Source: Psychrobacter sp. 4Bb (GTDB taxonomy: Bacteria > Pseudomonadota > Gammaproteobacteria > Pseudomonadales > Moraxellaceae). From it: DNA of 46,083 nucleotides. The DNA lies in assembly GCF_002836735.1 (NCBI RefSeq), contig NZ_PJAS01000068.1:1-46083 (forward strand), in the 5' to 3' direction. This document shows, piece by piece, positions 26,588 through 36,051 of this stretch. The first letter of the stretch is position 1, and each line of letters opens with the position of its first letter. The translations under genes and the position numbers were made by a program. Below the pieces are notes generated by a model that had not been told where the DNA came from, searched no databases, and saw nothing but the letters and a program-made list of their open reading frames with translations.

Positions 26588-28423
26588 TTATTGTTTTAAA
26601 TATTTATTGATACGCCCTTCTGCCTCTTTATCCACCCACCAGTAATCGATACCAACAGCATTGGTCGGTAGTTTTTCAGTATGGCGATACTGATCCCAAT
26701 AGGCGACATTGGTGCCAGATTTGCCGTATAGCGGTACGACATAATGCCCTGCGCGTAACAACCGATCTAGCACCTGCGTATACAGTACGATCTCGTCACG
26801 ATTTTTAGCATTACCAAGGGCAGCAACGACCTTATCGACGGCTGCATTCTTGATACCAGCACTGTTATGATTACCCGGCTCGTCAGCAGCAGCGCTACCC
26901 CAAAATGCCGCTTGCTCAGCACCAGGAGATAGACTTTGGGCAAACACGTCCACGACCATGTCATAGTCAAAACGGCGCATTCGCTCATAATATTGCGGCC
27001 CATCGACTTGGCGCAAAGTAGCATCAAATCCCAAGCGTTTTAGATTGCGAATATAAGGCAACAAGACACGGCCCATGGTCTCGCCTGTCATCAAAATCTC
27101 AATCTGAGCAAGCGATCCATCAGGTTGATATAGTTTCATATCCTCATAATAAAACCCAGCCTCTAACAATAGCTTACGCGCTTCTAATAACCCTTGACGA
27201 TTAAAACCATTACCGTCGCTGGTGGGTAGCTGCCATTCTGCTAATGTTGCTTGGCGCTGAATTGGTTCAAGCTCAGACAATAAAGGCGTCAATACCTGCA
27301 CCTCTGCATCAGATGGCGTACCCGTTGCGGCGAGCTCTGAGCCATGAAAAAAGCTTTGCAAGCGTTCATACTGCCCGTGGAATAGGGTTTTATTCATCCA
27401 TTCAAAATCATAGGCAGCTGTCAGCGCTTGGCGAACTTTGATATCTTGAAAGATTGGACGGCGCAAATTCATCACCAATGCTTGCATCGGTACTGGATTT
27501 TGACTGGTTATCGTCTCTTTTTGGATAAGCCCTGCTTTCACTGCCGGGAAATTATACCCAGTTACCCAGTTAGATGCTTTATTTTCGGGACGAAAGCGGT
27601 ATTGACCAGATTTAAAACCTTCAAAGGCAATTTCATCACTTTGATAATAAACAAACTTGATCATATCAAAATTGTAGCGGCCACGATTGACCATCAAATC
27701 ACGCCCCCAATAATTGGGATCACGTATATAACTTACCGAACGCCCCGCATCAACTCGACCCAATTTATAAGGACCACTACCCATTAATGGTGACAGACTG
27801 ATTTTCTCAAAATCGATGTCAATGGAAGACTTGGCAAAAATAGGAAACTGCCCAACGGTCAGTAAAATCTCTTTGTTTTCAGCAGATGCAAAGACAAACT
27901 TTACTTGTTGATCATTAATGATTTGAATGTCTTTGATATCGCTAAGATAACTGCGAATATACATGGGGCCTTTGTTCAATATCGCCTCAAAAGTCGCTTT
28001 TACATCACGGCTGGTCACACCCGACCCATCCCAAAAACGAGCATCAGGGTTGAGATGATAGATAATCCAGCTCGTATCATCTGGATCATATGTCACTTTA
28101 CTTGCCAGCTGCGGATACATGGTAAATGCTTCATTTAATGAACCAGTCATCAAAGTATCATACAGATAGTCTGTGCCAATCATCGCGACGCCCGTGGTCA
28201 TCCATTTGTTGGCGCTATTAAACGTACCGCGAGCATCTAGAGAGAGCGTGCCCCCTGATGGCGCTTTTGGATTGGCATAGGGCATGTATGGCGCGCTGAT
28301 ATACTCAGTAGAGCTATTGTGACCAAGCGCTGTCGTCGTGATGGGTGCAGCGATACTGCTCGGTATCCAGCTGACGGTAATGGTTAGCAACATGGCTTTT
28401 AACAGGGCGTTTTTTATTATCAT
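26588..28423 (-). CDS. yejA: Extracellular solute-binding protein (family 5), YejA-like
   Basis: Periplasmic peptide-binding component of the Yej importer. From the ATG at 28423 it has a signal peptide (MIIKNALLKAMLLTITVSW, cleavage likely near SSIAA). A family-5 binding fold of about 585 residues follows. Typical segments are MYPQLASKVTYDPDDTSW, LNPDARFWDGSGVTSRDV, FMDVRVRQALT-like FQDIKVRQALTAAYDFEWMN, and GPYKLGRVDAGRSV. A longer frame to 28465 would put a second hydrophobic stretch before the signal, so I reject it. It is separated from yejBEF by gloB and the MITE-like element. Substrates may include microcin-like or other oligopeptides, by analogy to E. coli YejABEF. Confidence 0.9.
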   Translation of the reverse strand: MIIKNALLKAMLLTITVSWIPSSIAAPITTTALGHNSSTEYISAPYMPYANPKAPSGGTLSLDARGTFNSANKWMTTGVAMIGTDYLYDTLMTGSLNEAFTMYPQLASKVTYDPDDTSWIIYHLNPDARFWDGSGVTSRDVKATFEAILNKGPMYIRSYLSDIKDIQIINDQQVKFVFASAENKEILLTVGQFPIFAKSSIDIDFEKISLSPLMGSGPYKLGRVDAGRSVSYIRDPNYWGRDLMVNRGRYNFDMIKFVYYQSDEIAFEGFKSGQYRFRPENKASNWVTGYNFPAVKAGLIQKETITSQNPVPMQALVMNLRRPIFQDIKVRQALTAAYDFEWMNKTLFHGQYERLQSFFHGSELAATGTPSDAEVQVLTPLLSELEPIQRQATLAEWQLPTSDGNGFNRQGLLEARKLLLEAGFYYEDMKLYQPDGSLAQIEILMTGETMGRVLLPYIRNLKRLGFDATLRQVDGPQYYERMRRFDYDMVVDVFAQSLSPGAEQAAFWGSAAADEPGNHNSAGIKNAAVDKVVAALGNAKNRDEIVLYTQVLDRLLRAGHYVVPLYGKSGTNVAYWDQYRHTEKLPTNAVGIDYWWVDKEAEGRINKYLKQ

Positions 28424-28624
28424 GACGTTATAACAAACCTCTATGCTAAACAATATAAATATCAAAACGTAAAGCCTGACAGCAAAACAGCGTTATAGCA
28501 AAATTTTATCATAACAAACTTAGGTTTTTTAACCTAATGGTTTGCCGTGGATATCGTTTAATGGTGATAGCATTGCTCTATTATTACTACGCGCTAGCAT
28601 AACCAAACTGTCTCTTTATAAATA

Positions 28625-28662
28625 TAAAAAAGGCGCAACCATGACTAGTTACGCCCTTCTTG
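28625..28662 (-). terminator. Terminator of serC
   Basis: Stem GGCGCAAC (28632-28639) with GTTACGCC (28648-28655), one mismatch and an 8-nt loop. It is followed on the minus strand by a T-run. It lies about 55 bp after the serC stop. Confidence 0.7.
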
Positions 28663-28712
28663 ATGTGCAGTTTATATATGAAAATTTTATACGCTAGCGG
28701 TTACTCTTTTGC

Positions 28713-29840
28713 TTAGGCGTGCTTTTTTTCAAAAGCAATCATAAAGTCAACCAGCTGCTGTACCCACTCAATTGGTACGGCATTGTAGATGCTGGCTCGC
28801 ATACCGCCTACGTCACGATGACCTTTTAGATTTAACAAGCCAGCTTTTTCTGACTCTTCTAAGAATACTTTATCAAGGCTGCTGTCTGCTAAAGTAAATG
28901 GCACGTTCATGATAGAACGATACTTAGAGTCTACTGGATTATTATAAAAACTGCTGTCATCGATTGTCTTATAAAGTAAGTCAGCTTTTTGCTGATTGAT
29001 TTTACCGATAGCAGCCACACCGCCCTGCTCTTCCAACCAATCAAACACCAGCCCTGCTAAGTACCAAGAATACGTCGCTGGCGTGTTAGACATAGACTCT
29101 TTGTCAGCTTGATGCTCATAGTTCAGCAGCATAGGACACCATTCACTTGCTTGCCCCATCAAATCATCACGGATAATGACAATGACTAGACCTGCAGGAC
29201 CGATGTTTTTCTGTGCGCCCGCGTAGATCATGCCAAATTTAGACACATCTATCGGCTGTGACAAGATACAAGATGACATATCAGCAATGATTGGCGCATC
29301 TACTTGTGGCGGCTCAAATATCTGTAGGCCATGAATTGTTTCATTAGCACAGTAATGAAAATAAGCGGCGTCTTTACTGATATTCCAATCGCTTTGCGCT
29401 GGTACGTCAGTAAAGTTATTCTCTTTGCCAGTTGCAACTAGGTTAATTTCGCCCAGACCCAACGCTTCATAGCGCTTGGCTTCTTTGATCGCTTTACCTG
29501 ACCATGCACCAGTCGTCAAATAGTCACCGCGTCCACCATTTAACAGATTCAATGGAATCGCAGAAAACTGCAAACTTGCGCCGCCTTGCAAAAACAGCAC
29601 TTTATAGTTATCTGGTATTTCCATAAGCGTGCGTAGCTTAGCTTCCGCTTTGTCAGTAATGGCCATATACTCTTTGCTACGATGGCTGACTTCCATGACC
29701 GACAGGCCGCGACCTTGCCAATCAAGCAGTTCGCTCTGTGCGCGCTCTAATACGGCTGTTGGCATGGTAGCAGGGCCAGCACAAAAATTTGGCAGGCGAT
29801 GCGGGGTGGCAGTTGCTGTAGACGTTGGGGTTGTAGGCAT
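28713..29840 (-). CDS. serC: Phosphoserine aminotransferase
   Basis: PLP enzyme converting 3-phosphohydroxypyruvate to phosphoserine (serine synthesis) and acting in pyridoxal phosphate synthesis. Family segments: NFCAGPATMPTAVLERAQ near the N terminus, LFLQGGASLQFSAIPLNLL (phosphate site), ADMSSCILSQPID, and GAQKNIGPAGLVIVIIR (PLP-binding Lys). The C-terminal GHRDVGGMRASIYNAVP is the usual substrate-binding end. I use the ATG at 29840; a GTG lies two codons upstream. The first about 15 residues are a Thr/Pro/Ala-rich extension before the conserved start. The next gene upstream on the strand is the holD-like gene. Confidence 0.96.
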   Translation of the reverse strand: MPTTPTSTATATPHRLPNFCAGPATMPTAVLERAQSELLDWQGRGLSVMEVSHRSKEYMAITDKAEAKLRTLMEIPDNYKVLFLQGGASLQFSAIPLNLLNGGRGDYLTTGAWSGKAIKEAKRYEALGLGEINLVATGKENNFTDVPAQSDWNISKDAAYFHYCANETIHGLQIFEPPQVDAPIIADMSSCILSQPIDVSKFGMIYAGAQKNIGPAGLVIVIIRDDLMGQASEWCPMLLNYEHQADKESMSNTPATYSWYLAGLVFDWLEEQGGVAAIGKINQQKADLLYKTIDDSSFYNNPVDSKYRSIMNVPFTLADSSLDKVFLEESEKAGLLNLKGHRDVGGMRASIYNAVPIEWVQQLVDFMIAFEKKHA

Positions 29841-29932
29841 AATCACAGTCCTAGGTATGATGAAATAAAAGGATGTTTTTTATTTCAGTTTGTTGATAAA
29901 GGCATTGGTATCGATGTTAGTTTTTATACAAC

Positions 29933-30841
29933 TCAATGAGATATCTGCTCCCACAGCTGACGTTTAGCATCACTGTCTGCGAGCATTTCTTCTAATGTCG
30001 GCACAGTGGTCAGATTGGGATGTTGAAGGCCATCAGGCAGCGCGGTCAGTGCAGCAACTTGTATTTCTTCGCTTCGGCCAATTCGAAAAATATATCCTGC
30101 AAGACTGGCATTGGCAAGCTCAGCAGTATCCATACCATCACAAATCGGGAATGAGGTGGTCTCACAGGTGATTGATAGCGCTTGGGTGATGTTTTGCCAT
30201 AGTTTTTGACTGTCACTATTTAGCGCTTTGATATCAACCAATATCACCCAGTCACCATAGCGGCCACCTTGCAGGTCAAATGGTGCTACTTTTTTTAAGC
30301 TATCATCATTTATGCTGTCATCACTAGTACTCTGTGGAAAACTACTTTGCGGAAAATTACTCTGCGCAGATTGAGGTTGCTCAATAGGTGCATTCGTAGA
30401 GGTTACAGCAGTTTGGTTCGATGTAGTACTTGGGATGTCATGATAGATAGACCCAGTACTTGAACTAACCGTAGTTGAATCAACGGAATCAAAACTATAA
30501 ATAACAGGGCTTTGCTCGCTAGCCGTCTGCTCAGCGGTAGCTTGCAAATCAGGATCATACTCATCGGCAACATAGCCCTTAGCATTGTAATCATTGATAT
30601 CATAACCATCAGTCGATCGATCAACTGTGCCTAAAATTCCAACGCTCACTACTTCATTGTTACTAGACTCAATATCAGTGGAAACAATATTTGACTGCTC
30701 AACCGAAGCTGTCGCAATGTCAGCCATATTGATGGTTTCTGACTCAGGTTGTACCCACTGATTGATACCTATCATCGCTAGAATTTGGCGTTGCTGCACA
30801 CGGCGCTGTAATACAGTTAGCGGGTCTTGGGTATCACTCAT
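29933..30841 (-). CDS. holD: HolD-like DNA polymerase III psi subunit with long disordered insert
   Basis: Probably the psi subunit of DNA polymerase III, which links the clamp loader to chi and SSB. The N-terminal segment ILAMIGINQWVQPE (Trp about residue 29) matches the E. coli psi peptide around LQQLGITQW that docks on the clamp-loader collar. The C-terminal part (about 200-302) has the psi order: DWVILVDIKAL, then GYIFRIGRSEE, and finally a LEEMLADSDAKRQLWEQI helix like the end of E. coli psi. Between them is a Ser/Thr/Asp/Gln-rich insert (about 35-195) that looks disordered and makes it about twice the length of E. coli psi (137). This is pattern recall rather than a computed alignment. 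Confidence 0.65.
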   Translation of the reverse strand: MSDTQDPLTVLQRRVQQRQILAMIGINQWVQPESETINMADIATASVEQSNIVSTDIESSNNEVVSVGILGTVDRSTDGYDINDYNAKGYVADEYDPDLQATAEQTASEQSPVIYSFDSVDSTTVSSSTGSIYHDIPSTTSNQTAVTSTNAPIEQPQSAQSNFPQSSFPQSTSDDSINDDSLKKVAPFDLQGGRYGDWVILVDIKALNSDSQKLWQNITQALSITCETTSFPICDGMDTAELANASLAGYIFRIGRSEEIQVAALTALPDGLQHPNLTTVPTLEEMLADSDAKRQLWEQISH

Positions 30842-30955
30842 TCGACTCTACTATCCTACTCATTTTGTTTATATCATTTATAGATGTTTTTATGGTTTTG
30901 GCAGCTCTCATTAAGCATGCGCTATACTATCAATTAAGTAATAAATACATGCCCA

Positions 30956-33901
30956 TCAAAACAGCTGTCGAATACCGAGCCAACGCTCTGATATTGCCAA
31001 CAAACAATCGTATTCATCTTGGCTGATTATCGTATCGTGTAACATCACCGTATGCAACGTACTTAGCCATTGGCGATACTCATTATGAGTAGGCTGGCTC
31101 ATTTCACTTTCATTATAATCTATTTGACTACCATCCTGTTGCTTCTCTCGATAATTATCAGCATTCGGATCACCTACCAAGCGCTTGATAAAGTGATTGG
31201 CAGAGACAGGAACCGCAGAAATAATCGCCAATAACTGAATGCTATTCAAGTGCTGTGCGGTCAATAATAGCCACTGTAAATTAACATCGCTTACTGTCAT
31301 AAGATCAATATCAATCAAGCGCGCATGCCGTCTCAAATCTACAATATAATGCGCCACACTGTCAGTACCCTCACTCAATAGCGGTTGGTCATGCAGTGAG
31401 ATCATCTGGCCTTTGGCATCTTTTGATAGTCGATAAGCCAATAAGACAACAACTGATACTTCTGATTTACTAAGTCCTGTAAACACCTGACTTGAAGGAT
31501 CTAGTTGCGCCCTTACGTCTTCCATACCAGTCTTCAGTATTTGCGGCCATAGAGACTGCGCGTCTGTATCTTGTAAAACTTTAGACAATATCGGTAGTAA
31601 CTGCTGCAAATATAGCGCTTGCCATAATGATAATATTGGCGATTTTTGATTTGCTAAAGCTAATGGGTTATTCAGAGCCATAGCATTGGAGTTATCACTA
31701 GATATATTTTGATCTGACGAATCAGAAGCTAAGCTTTTGGTTAAGTCAGATGTCAGCTGTTGGTTAAATAACTCAAATATGCCCTGCTGATAACGCAACA
31801 ACATCGTACGGCATTTCTCTTGTTTTTTATAGTACTGATGACTGTCGTGACTATGATCGTCTTTACTTTTGAGCTTCAGATCTTCGATACATAGTTCAGA
31901 TAAATTCTTTTGATGCAATTGATTTAAGGCGAGCTCAATCAAAGCGCTGTCTAAACGCCTGTCCAAACTGGCTACTACTGTCATCAGCTTAGCATCTACC
32001 GTATGTGACAATACTTGCTCATAGGAAGTCGAGTCAGTCGCAACAGGGAAGCCATCATTCCAAATATCATTCAAACTATACATGACAGTCGTTGATAATG
32101 GTTGATGCTGATGACAAAGCAAGACAGCTTCGACTAATGCTAGCGCACCTAAAGGATGATGACTATGATTGAGTATATACTGAGGTAGTGATACCTTTTT
32201 AATATCATTAAATCCAATTAATGTGTTTTCTGGTAGGTCAGCGTCAGGTTTGGACTGCCACGGTTTTAATAGCTGGTGAACGCCAACGTCTTTGGCCTGT
32301 ACTTGAAGCCTCCCATCGACCACGACATCAGCTTCTACGGCAAACTCTAAACCGTCATCAATCTCTGATTCGCCATTATCTTTATTACGATTTTCGCTTA
32401 TAGACTCAGCAAGAACTTTTCCATCACTTATCTGTTTAGTGTCACCTGTATTAATCGTTGCAGCTGTTTGAGATCCAAGTAACGACGACTGCTGCAAGTT
32501 TTTGTCTGGTAAATCTTCACTTAGGCTATTTTCTTTTTTTGCTCCCCAATCACCTAAGCGTCGTTGCCTATATATTTCTTTGACCTTTTGCTGATTTATT
32601 CGCTTTTCTTTGGCGACTTGTACTGCGAATTGATGATAAGCATCCGCATTAATAGCGCTCATACGCTCAGTCAAGCTTGGATGGGTGGCAAACCACGATA
32701 CATCACCCAAGTCTGCACCACTACTAGCAAAGAAAAAATGGCTGAGTCCATTGATATCGGCGATACCAGACAAACGCGAGCCGAGCGAGTCTTGATGAAT
32801 GGCTTTTAAGGTTTCGATAATCGCAGGTGTACGTGTCAATTGAACACTGGTGGCATCAGCAAGTAGCTCACGCTCACGATTAAAACTGTGCTTAATCAAC
32901 TGTGCGCTTGCCATACTAGAGAAGCTTAAACCATGCAGTAGCAATGTCCAGACACTACGCGGGGCTTGACGATCTATTGTAGGTGGCGTTTGTACCCATT
33001 TAGACTGACGCTTGGCTGAGGATTGCTGTTGTTGTGATTGCTGCTGCCAGTAGGCGACCCATTCACTATGAGTGGTGAAATTGGCCGTTTGCGCTTCTGT
33101 ATTGCGTGCTAGCATATCAACCTGTCTCTGTGATAGAGACTTTTGGGAGATACTATCGCTATCAAAGTGACTATAATTAGAGAGACGATTAGAGATATGA
33201 TTGGATATTGGGTCACTCCAGTCATATAGTATCTGTAAGCCTGCTAATACCACCATTAGCTGTAGATTGAACGTAGCATCGCCGTGCAATATATGACCAT
33301 ATTCATGACCGATGAGTCCGTATAGCGCCTCATCAGACAGTTTATCTAGCGCACCTTGGGTAACGACGAGTACCATATCTGAGCTATGGCGACCAGCGAC
33401 GAAACCATTGATACCCTGCTCGTCAGGTAGCACGTACAAAATAGGGGTTTGCAAACCTGAAGCAATGGCCAGTTGTTGAGCGATTTCATAGTAGCGACGA
33501 TAAACGGGCGGAAAATCGCGCTCGTCACGTACTGCTATATGACGTGAACTATAGCGAACCTTTTCTTCAGCTTCGTGTTGATGAGCGACTCCTTGACTGT
33601 GCTCCCATGCTTCTTGGCTGTTATCAATGAATAGCCTAACCGCCCCTACTCGCTGAGCAATAGCGCGGCCACCTGCTCGCAGGCGTCGATACTCTAAAAA
33701 ACTACCACCAACGAAACTGCCTAACGTCAAGACAATGACCAGAACCAATACCCAGTAGTATATACCGCCTGTAAATACTGTCAGCAGTATAGACATGACA
33801 GCCAGTCCCACTGCCATATGAGCAAGTACAATCAGGAAAAACAGTCCATAAAGTAATAGACTGCGCCGCGTACGTATCCGCTGTTCACCAAAAAAATCCA
33901 T
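30956..33901 (-). CDS. M48-family metalloprotease with long C-terminal extension
   Basis: Membrane-bound zinc protease. From the ATG at 33901: basic N terminus (MDFFGEQRIRTRRS), two hydrophobic helices (about 17-43 and 46-66), then the M48 domain. It carries the zinc motif HEYGH (about residues 199-203) and the third-ligand region FNRERELLADATSVQLTR. HPSLTERMSAI ends the protease part near residue 430. The remaining about 550 residues are mostly helical and charged, with Gln/Ser/Asn-rich loops; the last stretch (HDTIISQDEYDCLLAISERWLGI) resembles a TerB-type end. A TTG at 33928 would add nine residues; I prefer the MDFF start seen in related proteases. It follows the lemA-like gene closely, a common pair. 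Confidence 0.88.
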   Translation of the reverse strand: MDFFGEQRIRTRRSLLLYGLFFLIVLAHMAVGLAVMSILLTVFTGGIYYWVLVLVIVLTLGSFVGGSFLEYRRLRAGGRAIAQRVGAVRLFIDNSQEAWEHSQGVAHQHEAEEKVRYSSRHIAVRDERDFPPVYRRYYEIAQQLAIASGLQTPILYVLPDEQGINGFVAGRHSSDMVLVVTQGALDKLSDEALYGLIGHEYGHILHGDATFNLQLMVVLAGLQILYDWSDPISNHISNRLSNYSHFDSDSISQKSLSQRQVDMLARNTEAQTANFTTHSEWVAYWQQQSQQQQSSAKRQSKWVQTPPTIDRQAPRSVWTLLLHGLSFSSMASAQLIKHSFNRERELLADATSVQLTRTPAIIETLKAIHQDSLGSRLSGIADINGLSHFFFASSGADLGDVSWFATHPSLTERMSAINADAYHQFAVQVAKEKRINQQKVKEIYRQRRLGDWGAKKENSLSEDLPDKNLQQSSLLGSQTAATINTGDTKQISDGKVLAESISENRNKDNGESEIDDGLEFAVEADVVVDGRLQVQAKDVGVHQLLKPWQSKPDADLPENTLIGFNDIKKVSLPQYILNHSHHPLGALALVEAVLLCHQHQPLSTTVMYSLNDIWNDGFPVATDSTSYEQVLSHTVDAKLMTVVASLDRRLDSALIELALNQLHQKNLSELCIEDLKLKSKDDHSHDSHQYYKKQEKCRTMLLRYQQGIFELFNQQLTSDLTKSLASDSSDQNISSDNSNAMALNNPLALANQKSPILSLWQALYLQQLLPILSKVLQDTDAQSLWPQILKTGMEDVRAQLDPSSQVFTGLSKSEVSVVVLLAYRLSKDAKGQMISLHDQPLLSEGTDSVAHYIVDLRRHARLIDIDLMTVSDVNLQWLLLTAQHLNSIQLLAIISAVPVSANHFIKRLVGDPNADNYREKQQDGSQIDYNESEMSQPTHNEYRQWLSTLHTVMLHDTIISQDEYDCLLAISERWLGIRQLF

Positions 33902-33941
33902 CAGATTAGGCTGCCTAGAGTTCGCCAAAATTGTCTAAACC

Positions 33942-34538
33942 TTAGCCCATGTTTACAATCGGTGCCTGAGCAATCGCCTCTCTATCTTCGAATACCAACT
34001 GACTGAGTGGACGAAAGCCAAAAGTCGTACTAACGAGGTTATTCGGGAATACTTCGCGATCATTATTATAAAACATTACGCTGTCATTATAATGCTGACG
34101 GGCAAATCCGATGCGATTTTCCGTATTGGTTAGTTCGTCCATGAGTTCCTTGATCATACTATCGGCTTTGAGCTCTGGGTAGGCTTCGACGACAGCGGAA
34201 AATTGACCCAACGCTTTAGACAGCATACCTTCTGCTTTTGCAAACAGTGCCATATGCTCTAGCGAGTCTGGCTGATGCTTATTAGAGTCTTGTAGATCTT
34301 GAGCATGATTACGCGCGCTAATGACGCGAGTGAGTGTTTCTTCTTCATGACTCAAATAACGCTTGGCAGTTTCGACCAAGTTTGGAATCAGATCATGACG
34401 ACGCTTTAGTTGCACATCTATTTGAGCAAAGCCGTTCTTTGCTTGGTTACGTGCGCGTACCAATCTATTAAAAATAGATACCCCAAACACAACTACCAAC
34501 ACCAAAAATGCAATGAATAGCCAAACAAACATCTTCAT
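33942..34538 (-). CDS. LemA family protein
   Basis: LemA-family membrane protein: one N-terminal helix (about residues 3-22) followed by a helical domain. Family motifs are RLVRARNQAKNGFAQIDVQLKRRHDLIPNLVETAKRYLSHE, AVVEAYPELKAD and IGFARQHYNDSVMFYNND. FPNNLVSTTFGFRP follows near the C terminus. Function is unclear; LemA recurrently neighbours M48/HtpX-type proteases, as it does here (about 40 bp apart on the same strand). The ATG at 34538 has GGAG 7 nt upstream. Together with the protease it forms a two-gene operon. Confidence 0.94.
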   Translation of the reverse strand: MKMFVWLFIAFLVLVVVFGVSIFNRLVRARNQAKNGFAQIDVQLKRRHDLIPNLVETAKRYLSHEEETLTRVISARNHAQDLQDSNKHQPDSLEHMALFAKAEGMLSKALGQFSAVVEAYPELKADSMIKELMDELTNTENRIGFARQHYNDSVMFYNNDREVFPNNLVSTTFGFRPLSQLVFEDREAIAQAPIVNMG

Positions 34539-34715
34539 AATCAAACTCCAAGGTGTCTAGAATGTTAATAAAAAGTTAATACATTGTATTTTAACTCATA
34601 TTAATCAATAAAACCTTAGAACTAGATCGGAACTATAAAGGAAATCGAACAGGAAATTAAATTGAAAACTACATAAGCAATTAGCTAACCATCAGACAAA
34701 AATTTGACCCAAAAA

Positions 34716-34738
34716 AAGCCCTTTACAATGAAGGGCTT
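34716..34738 (-). terminator. Second terminator downstream of ffs
   Basis: Stem AAGCCCTT (34716-34723) with AAGGGCTT (34731-34738), 7-nt loop, T7 on the minus strand. It is downstream of the SRP RNA gene and would insulate the lemA-like gene. Confidence 0.75.
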
Positions 34739-34802
34739 AATACATTACAAATATGTCTTTGATACTTTATAAATATAATTATCAAATTTTAGGCAAAAAA
34801 AA

Positions 34803-34917
34803 GCGACTCCATCAGCACATCCTCGGCACACACTATAACTATTACCGTTGCTACCTTCCGGTCCTGGCGGGATTCATAGAACAATGTTGCGAGGCTACCA
34901 ATGGAGCCACCAGTCGC
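34803..34917 (-). ncRNA. ffs: 4.5S signal recognition particle RNA
   Basis: On the minus strand a ~115-nt hairpin RNA carries the SRP core CCGCCAGGACCGGAAGGTAGCA, with its GGAA-type tetraloop region and the 5'-CAGG/AGCA internal loops bound by Ffh. The ends pair (GCGACT with AGTCGC). The 3' end is followed by eight T. A promoter lies just upstream. Exact 5' end may be a few bases inside 34917 given the -10 position. Confidence 0.92.
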
Positions 34918-34919
34918 AA

Positions 34920-34947
34920 ATTATACAAGAAATTTTTAATTTTACAA
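34920..34947 (-). promoter_or_regulatory. Sigma-70 promoter of ffs
   Basis: On the minus strand TTGTAA (34942-34947) and a perfect TATAAT (34920-34925) are spaced by 16 bp, immediately upstream of the SRP RNA. Confidence 0.75.
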
Positions 34948-35211
34948 CCCCTATCTTAAAACTGTTTGCTTTAGGCCCTAAATAGCACTGTCATTTAGTT
35001 CATTAGCTCAGGTCCGCAATGTATGAGCACAAATTATATCAGTAACTTAGGTCACAAAATTCTCACAGCAACTTATATGAATTTTGCTATTTTAGTGAAT
35101 GAAGTTGCACCCATGTCGATTTCTAGAGAACAATAGGGACAACTTTTCATGTATGAATGAGCGTTGATAATTGTCATTTATATATTATTAGAATCAACTT
35201 AGGAGATAATA

Positions 35212-35928
35212 ATGAAAAATACTTTATTGAATAAAGCAGCACTAGCTTCTGGTACGGTTTGTCTCATGACAGCGATGATGGGTAGCGCCCATGCAGAGCC
35301 AACAGGCTATGATCAACTGACATTTCAGACAGAAATAAAAGAAGAGATTCAGAACGATGAAGTACGAGCCAGCTTGTACAAGAAAGCACAAGCAACTGAC
35401 TCTAAGACTTTAGCTACAATGCTTAACACCTCAATCAACAATGCCATGAAAATCGCCAAGCGCTACCCTAGCGTGACCGTGAGCACAGGGCAACAGCGTA
35501 CCTATCCACGCTACGACAAGAACGATAAAATCATTGGCTGGACAGGTCAAGCAAACATAGACTTAAAAAGCACAGACTTTTCAGCGACTAGCCAACTAAT
35601 TGCTGATTTGCAAGAAACCTTGGTGATGGACAATCTTAATTTTGGTGTATCAGATACCAAAAAAGATGCTCTAGAGCAAAAATTAATGACCGAAGCTTCT
35701 CGCGCTTTTCAGCAGCAAGCTAAGAGCCTTACCCGCGCGTGGGATGCTCGTGGCTATCGCGTCGTCAATGTTAACCTAAACACAGGTAGCAACTATCCAC
35801 GTCCAATGTATAGCGCTATGAGCATGAAATCAGGAATGGCAGACGAGTCAGTACCAAGCCAAAGCTTTGAGTCTGGCAACAGTACTATTTCGGTGACTGC
35901 TAACGGTACCATCGAGCTAACTAAATAA
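35212..35928 (+). CDS. Exported SIMPL-domain (DUF541) protein
   Basis: 238 residues with a classical signal peptide (MKNTLLNKAALASGTVCLM, cleavage likely after SAHA). A SIMPL/DUF541-type domain follows. Recognisable parts: YDQLTFQTEIKEEI, PSVTVSTGQQRTYPRYDKNDKIIGWTGQANIDL and SRAFQQQAKSLTRAWDARGYRVVNVNLNTG. STISVTANGTIEL is at the end. Members are periplasmic or outer-membrane associated; the biochemical role is not settled. The start has AGGAGA. Its own terminator, shared with the convergent DUF4124 gene, follows. Confidence 0.88.
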   Translation: MKNTLLNKAALASGTVCLMTAMMGSAHAEPTGYDQLTFQTEIKEEIQNDEVRASLYKKAQATDSKTLATMLNTSINNAMKIAKRYPSVTVSTGQQRTYPRYDKNDKIIGWTGQANIDLKSTDFSATSQLIADLQETLVMDNLNFGVSDTKKDALEQKLMTEASRAFQQQAKSLTRAWDARGYRVVNVNLNTGSNYPRPMYSAMSMKSGMADESVPSQSFESGNSTISVTANGTIELTK

Positions 35929-35967
35929 GACAGCTTATAGTTCAAATAAAATAAGTGATTCACATTA

Positions 35968-36003
35968 AAAAAGGCAAGCATCGTTAACGGTGCTTGCCTT
36001 TTT
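35968..36003. terminator. Bidirectional terminator between SIMPL and DUF4124 genes
   Basis: Arms 35968-35985 and 35986-36003 pair over 18 positions with one wobble; the practical loop is TTAA. A5/T5 arms on both sides and convergent genes. Confidence 0.9.
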
Positions 36004-36051
36004 ATTTTGCTAGCGATGTCTATTCATTATATTCAATCATTATTGAGACCA

